Assembly: GCF_900090045.1 (NCBI RefSeq)
Contig: NC_041784.1
Location: forward strand, 720,501 to 784,500
Origin: Plasmodium malariae
Lineage: Eukaryota > Apicomplexa > Aconoidasida > Haemosporida > Plasmodiidae
Length of the DNA stretch: 64,000 nucleotides
Direction of reading: 5' to 3'
The translations under genes were made by a program, and so were the position numbers. The number at the start of each line of letters is the position of its first letter. Position 1 is the first letter of the stretch. Below, piece after piece: positions 23,761 through 36,100 of this stretch. The notes beneath the pieces are model-generated. The model did no database searches. It was not told the origin of the DNA and saw nothing but the letters and a program-made list of their open reading frames with translations.

Positions 23761-24874
23761 GAATAAATAATGACATCCTTTAATGAGGCACAAAATGTCT
23801 CAATTTCGTTTTTCTTGTTTTACTATTTTATAATTGAACTTAAAAATTAGGACGAGCTCGCAAATTAGGATATTTTAAATGTAGCATATATCATGTTATA
23901 AGTTCTATAATTCATCGCGGTAAAATATATATATTTTTTTTTATCTAGCTAAATTTACGTACTAAACTTTTTTTTTTTTTTATCTAACTAAATTGACATA
24001 ATGAACTATTTTTTTCAACCATGCTTGTTCCTTTATACGTACTGTTTCAATCTAACTACTTGCAATTAAATGTAAATTTTATACATACAGTTTTTCCCTT
24101 TTTTTCCATAATTTTATATGCTATCAAATGGGGAAAAAATAACAGCGTTAATAGAATAAAAAAAAAAAAAAATAAATACACACACGCATATGTATGTGTG
24201 TGTATATGTATGGGGATGTTCATGAATATGCAAGGTAACTATTGTATAAAAAATGGGAAATACATGCTTTTCTCCCCTGTCTATACTTCTCAAGAGTTAA
24301 GAAGATAGGCGCACATGCATAAATATAAATAAATGTACTTATCATCTACTTAAGTATTTATGTATATACACACAAAAAGAACTAAAAAATAAAATAATAA
24401 AAAAAATATATATATATATATGTTTGATTACACAATAAGCAGCACTGCATAGCTTAGCTCAGTTTATCTTCTTCCATTCCTTCAAAACCTTCACTTTTTC
24501 CTTTTTTCCGTAAAACGAAAATAAACAAAATTCATCATTTTTATTATATCGATCTGTTGTCTGCACATATTAATGAGAAATATGATATGTATATTTGTAT
24601 GTACACATTTCATCTCGCCTCCTTTTCCTTTAGGAGTTGCAAATTTTAATTTCATTTGCAGCAATCTGACTTGTTCATAAAATTCTGGTTATATCATATG
24701 AACACGTAAGGTAAAAATGTACCGTTCTGTACAAAAAATAAAGCTGTAAAAACTTAATCTGTAGGAGCATTTCATCAATTTGGATTACTTTGCATTTACA
24801 CTAAATGAACCGTGGCTCGTGTCAAAAGGACGGAAAAAAAAAAAAAAAATCATTAAAATGATAGAATGGAATTG

Positions 24875-25008
24875 TGCCGTTGTGTCGTTGTGTCGTTGTG
24901 TCGTTGTGCCGTTGTGCCGTTGTGCAATTGTGGAAAAATGACGATACGAGATTTGGGCGAACTAGTGTGCTTCCCCTAATACGCACTCTCGACCTTCTTA
25001 GGGGCATG
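24875..25008. other. GC-rich segment with 8-bp repeat and stem-loop
   Basis: Six or seven CGTTGTGY units (24877-24925) are followed by a GC-richer stretch. This contains an inverted repeat, CCCCTAA near 24974 pairing with TTAGGGG near 24998, with a loop of about 17 nt. It sits about 40 bp beyond the WDR26-like stop, on the 3' side of that minus-strand gene. It may be a 3' UTR structure, a terminator-like element or a small RNA gene. No tRNA fold could be completed. Confidence 0.45.
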
Positions 25009-25045
25009 AAATTTTGTTAATTCCACTAAAAAGGGATGAATGAAT

Positions 25046-28000
25046 TTATTTTTTTTTTTTTTTTTTTATTTCCTTTTTGACACTATTTACCCTGGGACAT
25101 ACATTCCATATCATTAAAGTATGATCATCCGAAGCTGAAACCATGTAGGGGAATTTGGTGGTGGAGAGTGGCCATATGGCTATACTAACAGTTGAAGCAT
25201 GCCCATTTATGACATCTAATAAATAACCTTTTGTTTTATGCCAAATGTATATTAAACTATCTTCACTACCACTTATAACATAGTCTTCATTTTTTCCACC
25301 AAAAGTGGAATGAACAATAAATCTCCCTTGTTTATGTCCCCTATACGTTTGAATAATATATCTGTATTTAACATCCCACAATTTGATGGTTGGTTTTCGA
25401 TCCGCTATATTAACTAATATATGATTATACAAATTGGATGCACACACTGATGTAATAGTGTCATATTCAGGTAAAATGTATAATTCTTTTTTCATATTAT
25501 AATCTATAACTCTAACATTTTTATCTGATGGAACAACAATTAAATATTTCTCATTATTTGTAAAAACGAAATTTTGTATTCTAGTACTAAAGGACCAAGC
25601 ATATAATATAGAAAAACTTTTTAGTTCTTCACTTAATTTAGTACAGAATATTTTCTTATCAAATGCTGATGATATAATTATAGAATCATCTTTAGACCAA
25701 CAAATAGATGTAATAGGACCATTATGCATAGTTAGACTTAACTTTTTTTTATTACTCCTTGGACTCCATATAATAATATTTGAATCATTCGAACCAGAAA
25801 CTAAGTATTTACTATTATGACTCCATATAATATAACTAACACCATCTATATGACCATTCCATTCTCTTATTTTATTAAATGGGTATTTCCCATTCCATAA
25901 GAATACACTTTTATCCTTACTTGAAGAAGCAATATATTTTCCATTAGGTGATACATTAACATACCATACTTCATCCTTATGTCCTTGTAATACTTTTATA
26001 CAATAATAGGGCAATTTAATTCTTCTACATTCATGATTTTTTAACAATGATATGGACAATAACTTATAGTTATTATCATTACATGCACTCTCTTTTTGTA
26101 TGTCTAACTTATCTATTTCTTTTTTCATTTTCCTTCTTTTTGTTCTTTTGGTTCTTTCGATTCCTTCGGTTCTTTCGATTCCTTCGGTTCTTTCGATTCC
26201 TTCGGTTCCTTCGGTTCTTTCGATTCCTTCTATTCTTTCGGTTCCTTCGGTTCTTTCGATTCCTTCTATTCTTTCGGTTCCTTCGGTTCTTTCGATTCCT
26301 TCTATTCTTTCGATTCCTTCTATTCTTTTGGTTCTATCGATTCTTTCCTTTTTTTGTTCTTCTAATCTGACTTCCTCTTTACCTACACTGGTATATGGAA
26401 ATAGCGCCTCTATCTCCTCCCTTTCGTTTATATACTCGTTTAGATATATTACGGTCTTACTTCCTTGCTTACTCGACGGCTCGCTCTTGTACTCCGTAAC
26501 GTTATTGCTACCGCTACAGCTGTGGATATGGCAGTTGCAGTTACAGTTACAGTTACAGTTGTTGTAGGCACTACTGTTGATATTACCGCAAGCACTACCG
26601 CAAGCACTACCGCAAGCATTAGCGCAAGTATTAGCGCAATCATTAGCGCAAGCATTAGCGCAAGTATTAGCGCAAGCATTAGCGCAAGTATTACTACTGC
26701 TGTTCATATTCGTTACACCATCCACATTTTTACTTACAAATTGCACGGAATTTACAAATGTATCATAAGAACTAATATCGATCTTTTTTTGATCCTCTAA
26801 TCTGTTTTCTTGCTCACTATAATTATCAAATGTATGTGCATATTTCAAGTTTTCGCATTTATGTGGAGCTGTTGGCTGTTCATCAAAGTTTGAGTGATTT
26901 TTTAAATGTTCATAATTACCCCCGTTTAGGGTACATATTTTACTCCCACTCATCATCATATCGTTTTTCATATTTTTCATATTTTTCATATTTTTCATTT
27001 TCCCTTCTTTATGGTAAGATAAAGAATTGTTAAGTAGATATACAGAAGTGAGATTATTAGCATTTGAGATGATTTGTCTGTTTTGTTCCCCACCCTCCGC
27101 AAGGAACGTATTTTTCAATTTTGTACTTTTCCTAGAAGCGTTATTGCTATTGTGAGTACCGCTATTGTGCGCATTTCCGCCAATCCTACTGCCGCTAAGC
27201 GCCCCGCTGCTAGCCGTGTTAAACTGTTTTTCGTCTGCATGTTTGCTTTCCCATAGAACCGTTTTGTTCGTGTAGCTACAGGAATTATTTGCGGCATGTT
27301 TGTCGAGTATCACATGCTCTGCATATTTGGTGTGTTCCGTGAGACTACTCTCTTTTAACTTGTGTAAGTAAACAGATGATTCATTATTCAGTTCATTACA
27401 TTTCGAAAAATTAATTTTACAAAAATTTTGTTTTTCGCAACAGGAATTTTTCTTGCTTGTACATATATTTTCGTAGTACTGAAGAATAGTGTTACTATTA
27501 CCATTATTTTTATTACTACTATTATTGTTACTGCTGTTATTATTATTTTCATTATTTTCGTTATTTGCGTTATTACTGTTATTACTGTTATTACTGTTAT
27601 TACTGTTATTACTGTTATTTCTGTTATTACTGTTATTTCTGTTATTACTGTTATTACAATTATTGTTGTTCTTATTGTTATTATCACTATTATCATTGTT
27701 GTTATTTAATTTATTATTTTTTTTTCTTTTAATTTTCATTTTTTTGGATAAACAGGCATTCCTACCATTGTAATCCTGTAGGTTAAGAAATAGCTTGTTG
27801 TTGGCATTTTCCTGATTTTTTGCCTTTTCATATTTTAATAAATTTTTACGTAATTTCATTTCGGAAAAGTTGTTATGGAACAAACAATTGTCCACTTGAT
27901 ACTTAAGTGACTGATGTAACAAAATAGCTAGTCTCCTAGGTGGTAAAATAATATGTTCAGGTAATAATCTATTTATTTTTTCAAATAGAATTTTACGCGA

Positions 28001-29265
28001 ATTTTTAAAATTTTTTTTATTATTTTTGTGTACATATAAATTATTTATAGACATAAAAAAAGTCGTACATTCATGTAATCTATTATACGTATCTTCATCA
28101 AAACAATATTTTTTCATTTTACTTCTTAAACATCTTAAAGCAGCAAAATATTTACCTTGATATAAATATTCTATAAAAGATTGTTCATATATTAAAAATC
28201 CTATAGCCTTAATCACATTTTCATTTATATTTAATTTCTTTAAATTATATATTGCATTTTTCCAATCTCCTGATAATATCTTTTTATGCATTTCTTTAAC
28301 TAATGGTTGTTCTAACTCTATTCCACTTTCTAGTTCTAAATATTTGGCAGACTTTTTATAACCCATGTTTTTAATCGCTTGGATTAGTAATAGTATAACG
28401 TCTTTTTTCATTAACCCTTCCCATATGTAGTCGTTTGACTTTTCATTTTCACTTTGCTCATCACTGTTGGAACCGCTACTCCCATTAGTGGTATTATTCC
28501 CCTTGGTGATATTGCTTCCCTTGGTTATATTACTTCCGATCGTGGCACTGCTTTCACTGGCGATGCTATTCTCATTGGCAGTGCTACGTCCACGTGAGTA
28601 ATTACTATTACTGTTATTATCATCGTTATTTCTGCCTCTGCTACTTCTACTTCTGTTGCTGTTGTTGCTTCTTTCTCTTGCTCTTCTATCATTTTTTATT
28701 TTTTTTATTTTTTTTATTTTATTTTTTTTTTTTTTTTCTTCTTCTTCTTCTTCTTCTCCTTGTCTTTTTTTTCGTTAACAGTAGACTTTCTTTTTCTTCT
28801 CTTCAATTTAGTTAAGTCCTTATTACTATTACTTAAATAATTTTCCTTTTTCATATTTTCTTCATGCCCATTTTGATTATGTACTTTTTCCTGTACACAT
28901 GTGTGTAAATAATACTTTGGTTCATTGGGGATGGAAGAGTTTACTTCTGTCCATTTATCACAAAAGTAGCTATAATTATTTTGAAAAAAATTACAACTCA
29001 AATCATGTATTCCTTTGTTTCTATTTATATTTATTGTTTGTTCCTCATCATCTTTTACATATGTCATATTTTCTATTATATTGTTATTTACAAGTTCATT
29101 CATATATGCATTCTTCGTAGTCAACGAAGACGAAACAATTTCATTTTGATTGTTCTTATCAACAGTATTTAACATATTACTATTTTTTAGTTTTTTCTTA
29201 ATAACATGACTTATTTCCTCCTGTCTTTTCCTCTTATCACGTTTAATGATATTTGTTAAACTCAT
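25046..29265 (-). CDS. WDR26: WDR26/GID7-like LisH-CTLH-WD40 protein
   Basis: The main frame runs from 28411 to 25046 (1121 aa from ATG 28411). It has LisH at about residues 3-35 (KKDVILLLIQAIKNMGYKKS), CTLH at about 38-95 (DWKNAIYNLKKLNINENV), a long low-complexity middle and WD40 repeats at about 800-1110 (YYCIKVLQGHKDEVWYVNVS at the start). This order is that of WDR26/Gid7, a subunit of the GID/CTLH E3 ubiquitin ligase. The frame stays open upstream of 28411 through DYIWEGL and a Ser/Asn-rich stretch to about 28740. There a run of 16 T (28722-28737) separates it from a second minus-strand frame, 29265-28714, starting MSLTNIIKRDKRKRQEEISH. The real gene probably starts at 29265, joined by a corrected homopolymer length or a small intron. 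The C-terminal 1121 aa are certain; the N-terminal join is not. Confidence 0.82.
26150..26345 (-). repeat. 15-bp-type coding repeat (EGIER/EGTER) in WDR26-like protein
   Basis: On the coding strand it encodes ERIEGIERTEGTERIEG-type repeats, about 13 five-residue units. It lies in the low-complexity linker before the WD40 domain. Confidence 0.85.
26575..26700 (-). repeat. 12-bp coding repeat (CANA) in WDR26-like protein
   Basis: Units of GCTAATGCTTGC type encode NTCANACANTCANACAND, a Cys/Ala/Asn repeat. It then grades into ACGSACGSACG. The Cys-rich composition is unusual for a Plasmodium low-complexity tract. Confidence 0.85.
27530..27700 (-). repeat. Asn/Ser triplet repeat in WDR26-like protein
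   Basis: AACAGTAAT-type units encode NNRNNSNNSNNSNN tracts. All reverse-frame Leu or Val/Ile ORFs here are shadows of the triplet period. Confidence 0.85.
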
Positions 29266-29824
29266 AACGATTTAGGGGGGTGGGGATAATAATATCTATT
29301 TATAAGTCTCATGAAAACTTTTGGGGGTATAAGGGAAATCAAAAATTGATGAAAAGGGGTGATAAGTGCAAGTCCATATGACGAGTTAGTAGCTTTTCGA
29401 CATATAAGAAGTACAACAAGAACAGGTAAAAGGTGAAGGGGACGAGGGAGGAAACAAAACGATGCGTGAAATGATGGGCAAAGGAAGAAGAAGCGAAGAA
29501 GATGGAGTTAAATGGTAAAAAAGAAAAACCCAAAAACGGAAGAAAAAAAAATAAAATATAAAATAAAAAAAAAAAGCTAAAAATAGGCAAAAAAAAAAAA
29601 AAAAAAAAAATAACAAAAAGGAAAAGAAAGCAATAAAATAAAAAAAAAAATAATAAATAATACATTATATTATATATATGTGTATTATATGTACATATGC
29701 ATATAAGTGTATATATTCATGTATGGTGAGACGAAAAAATTAAAGAAAAAGAAAACGAAAACGAAAACGAAAAAGGGGCTAAGTACGCAAATGCCACATA
29801 TTACAATATCTTGTACTCTTTTTT

Positions 29825-30020
29825 TCCTCAATCATTCTTTTATCTTTTATCTTTTATCTTTTATCTTTTATCTTTTATCTTTTATCTTTTTTCTTTTATC
29901 TTTTATCTTTTTTCTTTTTTCTTTTTTCTTTTTTGTTTTTTCTTTTTTGTTTTATCTTTTTTCTTTTTTGTTTTATCTTTTATCTTTTTTCTTCTTTCTT
30001 CTTTCTTCTCTCTTCTTTTC
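29825..30020. repeat. TTTTATC/TTTTTTC pyrimidine repeat
   Basis: Short 7-bp units TTTTATC and TTTTTTC/TTTTTTG repeat about 25 times, giving a strongly strand-asymmetric pyrimidine tract. Phe/Leu open frames through it are artefacts. Confidence 0.85.
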
Positions 30021-31796
30021 TTTCTTTTTCCAAATTTTTTTTCCTCTTTGCATATGTTTTGATTAACAATATATGATGTCCTCAGCTAGGATTATATTTT
30101 TCTTGAAATGGCTAAAATTTCGATGTAGTATATATGAACATATATACACGTATATATATGAACATATATATATTTATATATACATATATGTGGAACACAT
30201 GTACGTTTTACATACAAATCTATATATGGATAATGATACACATAATCTATTCTTCTGTGCTGAAAAGTTATGTTAAGAGATCCGTCAACGTCCCTTAATA
30301 TTGTACCGTTAATGAAATAAACAGGAGTATCAAAGCTGTGTTTCGCTGATTGAATGTGTTATTTGATATATGTAAAACAAAAAAAAAAAAAAAAAAAAAA
30401 AATTACAAAGGAAAAGAAAAAAAATAAAAATAAAAATAAAAATGTATAAAATAGAAAGAAAGAAAGAAAAACAAAACACATGTTAAGTGCATATATGATG
30501 CTATTACATATTTTGCTTTTTCTTGTATAACACTATGTACACTCATGCACCTCTTTCAGATTATTTTCAAATATATAAAATTGTGTTATTTACCGACAAA
30601 AAAAAAAAAAAATATAAAAATACAAAATAAAACATATGTATAGCTTTAATTTCACAGAAGTTAGTGTTAACTAACTTTTTTTTTTGTGTAAGCACAATAT
30701 TTTGTAAGTAAAAATGTATATCGATAAATTTTTGCAGTTAAATAAAAGCCCTTATTATTATAAAGTAAACAGTATGGTTATTCATCATTTATCATTCGTC
30801 ATTCCTTTTTTCATTTTTTTATTAACTGTTTTAATTTTGTAGCCTTCTTAATTTTTAAATGAACTTCTTTCTTTATTATTATTATTTTTTTTTTTTTTTC
30901 ATAAGAAAAAAAGAATACTTAATTAAAAAAAGCACTAAAAAGGAGCATACGTATTTCTAAGTATTTCCATGCATTGGGAAAATACGAAATAATAGGTGTA
31001 AATTCTTTTTCATTTGAGCAAAGGAAAAATTTAAGGAAATTATGAAATTTATGTTTAACGGATATTTCAAAATTGAAGATTATTTTGATGCAATTGTTTG
31101 TTTGTTTGTTTGTTTAATTTCCATATTAGATAGCGATTATTCTTTTGCCGTAGCGTAACTCGTGGAGGAAACAAAATAATTAAGAAAAAAAGGCTTTCAA
31201 ACGTGGGCATCACATGAAATATAAGTATACATGTACACATTTGTGTACATATGTGTTTGCGCATATTTATAAGCACACGCCTTATCCGCAAAAGTCGTGC
31301 GTTCATCTTTTATTCATTTTTCGCACCTTTGTTCATGGTTCACCTGACCTGTTCATAATATTTATTCCTTGTTCATATATTTTTTTAGTGAACAAAATAC
31401 AAAAACAGTCTCCAACAAAATTGTTGCATTCATGCGTATAACATTGTGCACACAATTTATTTCTTTAGTAATAGAAAAATATATTCTTTTAAATTGAAAA
31501 AGGATTTGAATGATAATTGTCTATGTCTATTTTGTAGTTCATTTTTTGAAAAAAATTGTTTTTGTACCCCCGATGGCAAAATAATGTAGCATTTCGACAG
31601 GAGTATTAAGCAGTACGTGTTATTTTTATGCCAAATATTTATGGCTCATTTTTATGCTAATCTATTGAGTATAGCACAGTGGGTAAATCGAAGCAAACAC
31701 AGGCGTTTACTATAAAATTGCAATCGTATTGATTGACACATAACAGGTTACGATATCTGTGTGGGTAAATATTACATATTTCCGCAGCTGCTATTG

Positions 31797-31804
31797 GCAT
31801 GCAT
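31797..31804. promoter_or_regulatory. GCATGCAT motif, possible ApiAP2 site
   Basis: The octamer GCATGCAT overlaps the TGCATGCA-type core known for several Plasmodium ApiAP2 regulators. It lies in a relatively complex part of the divergent intergenic region, about 1.4 kb before the DDX23 start and 2.5 kb before the WDR26 start. A single copy in AT-rich DNA is weak evidence. Confidence 0.25.
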
Positions 31805-32302
31805 TAGCTCCTCCCCTTCTTACTTCTTTCTTTTCTTTATAAATTTCGAATATGTAAATTTGGGGAAAAGTCTTTTTTCTTTATTGAGAAAAAGGAAAAA
31901 ATGTACAAGCCTATCTTGTTAAAGCTATTCCACTTATTTTGTGTTGTTTGATTACTCGTACAATACGTTAAAAGGGAATAGTAATTTATTTTTCATTTTA
32001 TTTATTTTTTTTTTTGAAAAGGAGATATTTAAAAATTAAATTGTATAATATACGTTTTATAATAACAACAGCCTGTACATGTTATACATTTTATATATTT
32101 ATTAATTCGACAATATAATAACATGCAATATTGCGTTTTTAAAATTATAAACTTAATTTTTGTGTGTTAATTTATTCTTTAAAAAAAAAAGTTAGCACTG
32201 TTAGTTTAAGAGTCTTTCTAATTGTTTCACACAGAAATGTATTTTGTCAGGTGCATTTCCACATTTTCGTTAGTAGTGCTAGGCATATATACACACACAT
32301 AT

Positions 32303-32341
<39 letters not shown>

Positions 32342-32344
32342 ACA

Positions 32345-32474
32345 ATGCGTAAGCTATGCTTTCAGAAAAGAAGTGGACGGGCCAGAAGTTTTGGAGGGGT
32401 AACAACAAACTCTATTTCACCCTTTTTCTTATTTTTAAAATAATTTATGCTTATACTTCTATACTAATGGTGTG

Positions 32475-32507
<33 letters not shown>

Positions 32508-32734
32508 GCTAGGTAACTACCTTATACTGGCTCTGCATTTTTTTCGTTGTTTTGTTTTTCTCTCCATTTATATGTACATGTATATTTTATTACTTCATTA
32601 CTACATTACTACATTACTACATTACTTCGTTAACTTGTAATTTTTTTTTTTTTTTTTCCCCTTTCACGGCAATCAAGTTTTACAGCAATTTATTCACATC
32701 AGAAAAAAAAAAAAATAATAAAATAAAAAAATAA
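32345..32734 (+). CDS. Possible small membrane protein, two exons (speculative)
   Basis: An ATG at 32345 opens MRKLCFQKRSGRARSFGG up to a donor GTAACA at 32399. A T-rich tract ending in CTAG (acceptor 32511-32512) leads in phase to VTTLYWLCIFFVVLFFSPFI, a clear hydrophobic segment. The frame continues through a low-complexity ATTACTACATTACTAC stretch to a stop at 32734. The basic N-terminus and the good polypyrimidine tract favour a real small membrane protein. The repeat-like tail and the lack of a recognised family argue against it. The true 3' end may be earlier through another intron. Confidence 0.25.
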
Positions 32735-32804
32735 TAATAGCGAAAATAATGATAGTAGTTACATATGTAACATTTATGTATTATTAAATTTATTAATATG
32801 AAGT

Positions 32805-32840
<36 letters not shown>

Positions 32841-33188
32841 TGTAATATTTCTTTCTCATCACTCGCTGCTTCATCGCATCCACTGTATGTTTATCTTTCT
32901 GTGTAATTGTTCTTATTTAATTTTTTAACATTTTACTGCATTAATATATTTTTCTTCGAATGCTGATTATGCTTATTTTTACCTGTACATGTACATGCGT
33001 AAATAATGTATGTGGGAGTTGCTCATATTTAGGCATATATTTATATAGCAGTTGTACATACAAATATAAATACATATATGTATGTATGTACTTACCCATT
33101 TTGTGCGCAAAGTTTATAGTTTACCGATTTGAAATAAAGAGCTACCTCCTACAAAGAGCAGCAGACAGTGCGCATATAAATGTAAAGG

Positions 33189-36100
33189 ATGTTTCTCTTC
33201 AAAAGGAAAGAGAGTAACAATCAAGAAGCGGAAAAAAAAAATGCACCAGCAAACAATCCTTTTCAAAATATTCAAAAAGATAGTCTAGACGAAAAGAAAG
33301 AAAACAATTCGCAAAATCAAGAAAATTTTAAAAACTCAAGTAAAAATAATCATGAGAAGGAAAAAAATAAAAATACAGAAGAAGAAAAAGAAACAACACA
33401 CAATTCCATCTATAAAGGGGTAAATAACTCCCTTGCTCAATATATGCAAAATGATATAATTAAAAAAAATGAAAATGTAAAAGGTGCAACGAATACTATG
33501 AGTGATGAAGCTACCCCCCTTAACTCTCTTCAAAAAGGTGTGCATAAAAATATTGTGAGAAAAAATATAGAGAGAAAAATTATTAACTTGTACAGCTCAT
33601 CTAGTTCGGAGGGTGAAGAGGAAGCAAAGGAAGAAGCAAAGGAAGAAGCAAACGAAGAAGCAAAGGAAGAAGAATCAAAGGCAGACATAGAAGCAACAGC
33701 AGTTGAAGGACGTTTTAATGAAGGCAAAAAGAACAAATTCGGAGGGGCACAAAATGAAACGAGCTTTAGCACTGTTAGAAGTAACAACATAGGAGTAGGA
33801 AAACAAAATGAAGGTAAAAAAATTTTTGCTAACATAACGAGTGAAGGTGAAAAATTAGTCTTTTTAACGAAAAAGGTTAGAGAAGAGAATAGAAAAAAGC
33901 TAGAAAGGAAAAATGAAATAATTGATGATACAAGTCGGGATTTACCTGGAAATTCTGTTTATAGAAGGGATGACAAGAGAACAAACTCATTGGATGTTAG
34001 ACAACACCGGATCAAGAGGAGGACAGAAAGAGGTGGAGATGGAAGAAGGGATGATGTTGCAGAAAATGAGAAAAAGAGAAAAACCACAAGCGTAGGGGAA
34101 AGTGAACACAGCGATGAAAGTGAAGAGAATGAGGAGGGTGAGGAAGGCGAAAAGGGGGGAAGAAGGGAACACCCTAGCGGGAGGGACAAAAAGGGGGATG
34201 GATTGAATAATAACAGTTATGATAACAGTTATTACAGTAAGAGGGAAAAGGAGAGGGATAAGAACAGGGATATGGATAAGGACTGGGAGGAGGGAAAGAG
34301 GCTTTCGAAAGATGATAACGGAATAGATCGAGCAGATTACACATACATGTACGCCAAACCCGAATCTCACCTGGCCGAATTGAACATGCTTCATGTGAGC
34401 AGCATGGAGAAGGAGGAAACACTGAAAGAGAAGGAACTGGAAATAATAAAACAACAATATTTAGGATTAAACAAGAAGAAGAAAAAAATGCAAAAACCAT
34501 CTGAGAAATTTCGAAATATATTTAACTTCGAATGGGATCAAGCAGAAGACACATCGAAAAATGATAGCAACCCGTTATACCAAAACAGGTTAGAACCACA
34601 GTTACTATTTGGGAGAGGATATATAGCAGGTATAGATATAAGAGAACAAAGAAAGAAGAATAATTTTTATGATAAACTAGTTCAAAATAGAATAAATTTA
34701 AGTCTAAAAAAAAATACAGAATGTATAAATTATAGTCAAAGAAAAGAATATATCAGTAGTAGTACCAATAAGTCAATAATGGTTAACAGTTTAACAAGTA
34801 ATAACTCATTATGTAAAAATAAAAGTGGACAATTTATTTATGAACCCAAAGTTAATAATATAATAAAAGATATACATCATAAACACTGGAGTGAAAAAAG
34901 TAGGGAAGAAATGACTGACAGAGATTGGCGTATTTTTAGAGAAGATAATGAAATATATATTAAAGGAGGAGTTGTACCACCACCTATTAGAAAATGGGAA
35001 GAATCTAACTTATCGACAGATTTATTAAAAGCAATTAAAAAAGCAAAATATGAAAAACCTACACCAATTCAAATGCAAGCTATTCCAATCGCATTAGATA
35101 TGAGAGATCTAATTGGTATAGCAGAAACAGGTTCAGGTAAAACTGCAGCTTTTGTTTTGCCTATGTTATCTTATGTTAAACAGTTACCACCATTAACATA
35201 TGAAACTTCACAAGATGGTCCATATGCTCTTGTTATTGCACCATCAAGAGAGTTGGCTATACAAATATATGAAGAAACAAATAAATTTGCTTCTTACTGT
35301 TCATGTAGAACTGTAGCTGTTGTAGGAGGAAGAAATGCCGAATCACAAGCTTTCGAATTAAGAAGAGGAGTAGAAATTGTTATTGGTACACCAGGTAGAT
35401 TACAAGACTGTCTAGAAAAAGCATACACAGTATTGAATCAATGTAATTATGTTATACTTGATGAAGCTGATCGTATGATGGATATGGGTTTTGAAGATAC
35501 TGTTCATTTCATTCTTGATAAAATACCGACTACTAATTTAAAATCGGAAGATGATGCTTTAGCATTACAAGAAGAAATGATGACTAAGGCTGGACATAGA
35601 TTATATAGATTAACTCAAATGTTTTCTGCTACTATGCCTCCATCTGTAGAAAGGTTATCAAGAAAATATTTGAGAGCACCAGCATATATTTCCATTGGTG
35701 ACCCTGGTGCAGGTAAAAGATCCATAGAACAAAAATTAGAATTCATTACTGAAGGTAAGAAAAAACAGAAATTACAAGAGCTGTTAGAAATATATGAACC
35801 ACCAATTATTGTTTTTGTTAATCAGAAAAAAGTGGCTGATATTATTGCAAAGTCTATAAGTAGAATGAAATTCAGAGCAGTAGCTTTACATGGTGGGAAG
35901 GCACAAGAAATAAGAGAACAAACTTTAAATGCTTTTAAAAATGCAGATTTCGACATTTTAGTAGCTACAGATGTTGCTGGAAGAGGTATAGATGTACATG
36001 GGGTTAAACTAGTTATTAATTTTGATATGCCAAAAGATATTGAATCATATACTCATAGAATTGGTCGTACAGGTAGAGCTGGCATGAAGGGACTTGCCAT

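Larger units (their letters stand above)
22280..25045. other. Intergenic between convergent PUF1 and WDR26-like genes
   Basis: This is about 2.8 kb and contains a TA tract (22692-22722), a GTAT microsatellite, a 16-bp minisatellite and a GC-richer segment with a stem-loop near its end. The stretch 24440-24830 is less monotonous, but I find no open frame. It should contain both 3' UTRs. Confidence 0.55.
29266..33188. other. Divergent upstream region of WDR26-like and DDX23 genes
   Basis: This is about 3.9 kb. It holds A-rich (29510-29660) and TTTTATC-type (29830-30000) low-complexity tracts, many poly-A/T runs and a TA tract at 32305-32338. The middle (31540-31830) is more complex in sequence and includes the palindrome-like GCATGCAT at 31797. 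A possible small two-exon gene at 32345 is listed separately. Promoters of both flanking genes should be here. Confidence 0.5.

Noticed and set aside
24822..25007. Minus-strand 60-codon frame (PLRRSRVRIRGSTLV) and a possible tRNA
   Set aside because: No ATG context, homologue or tRNA cloverleaf could be found. The GC-rich stretch is better kept as a structured non-coding candidate.
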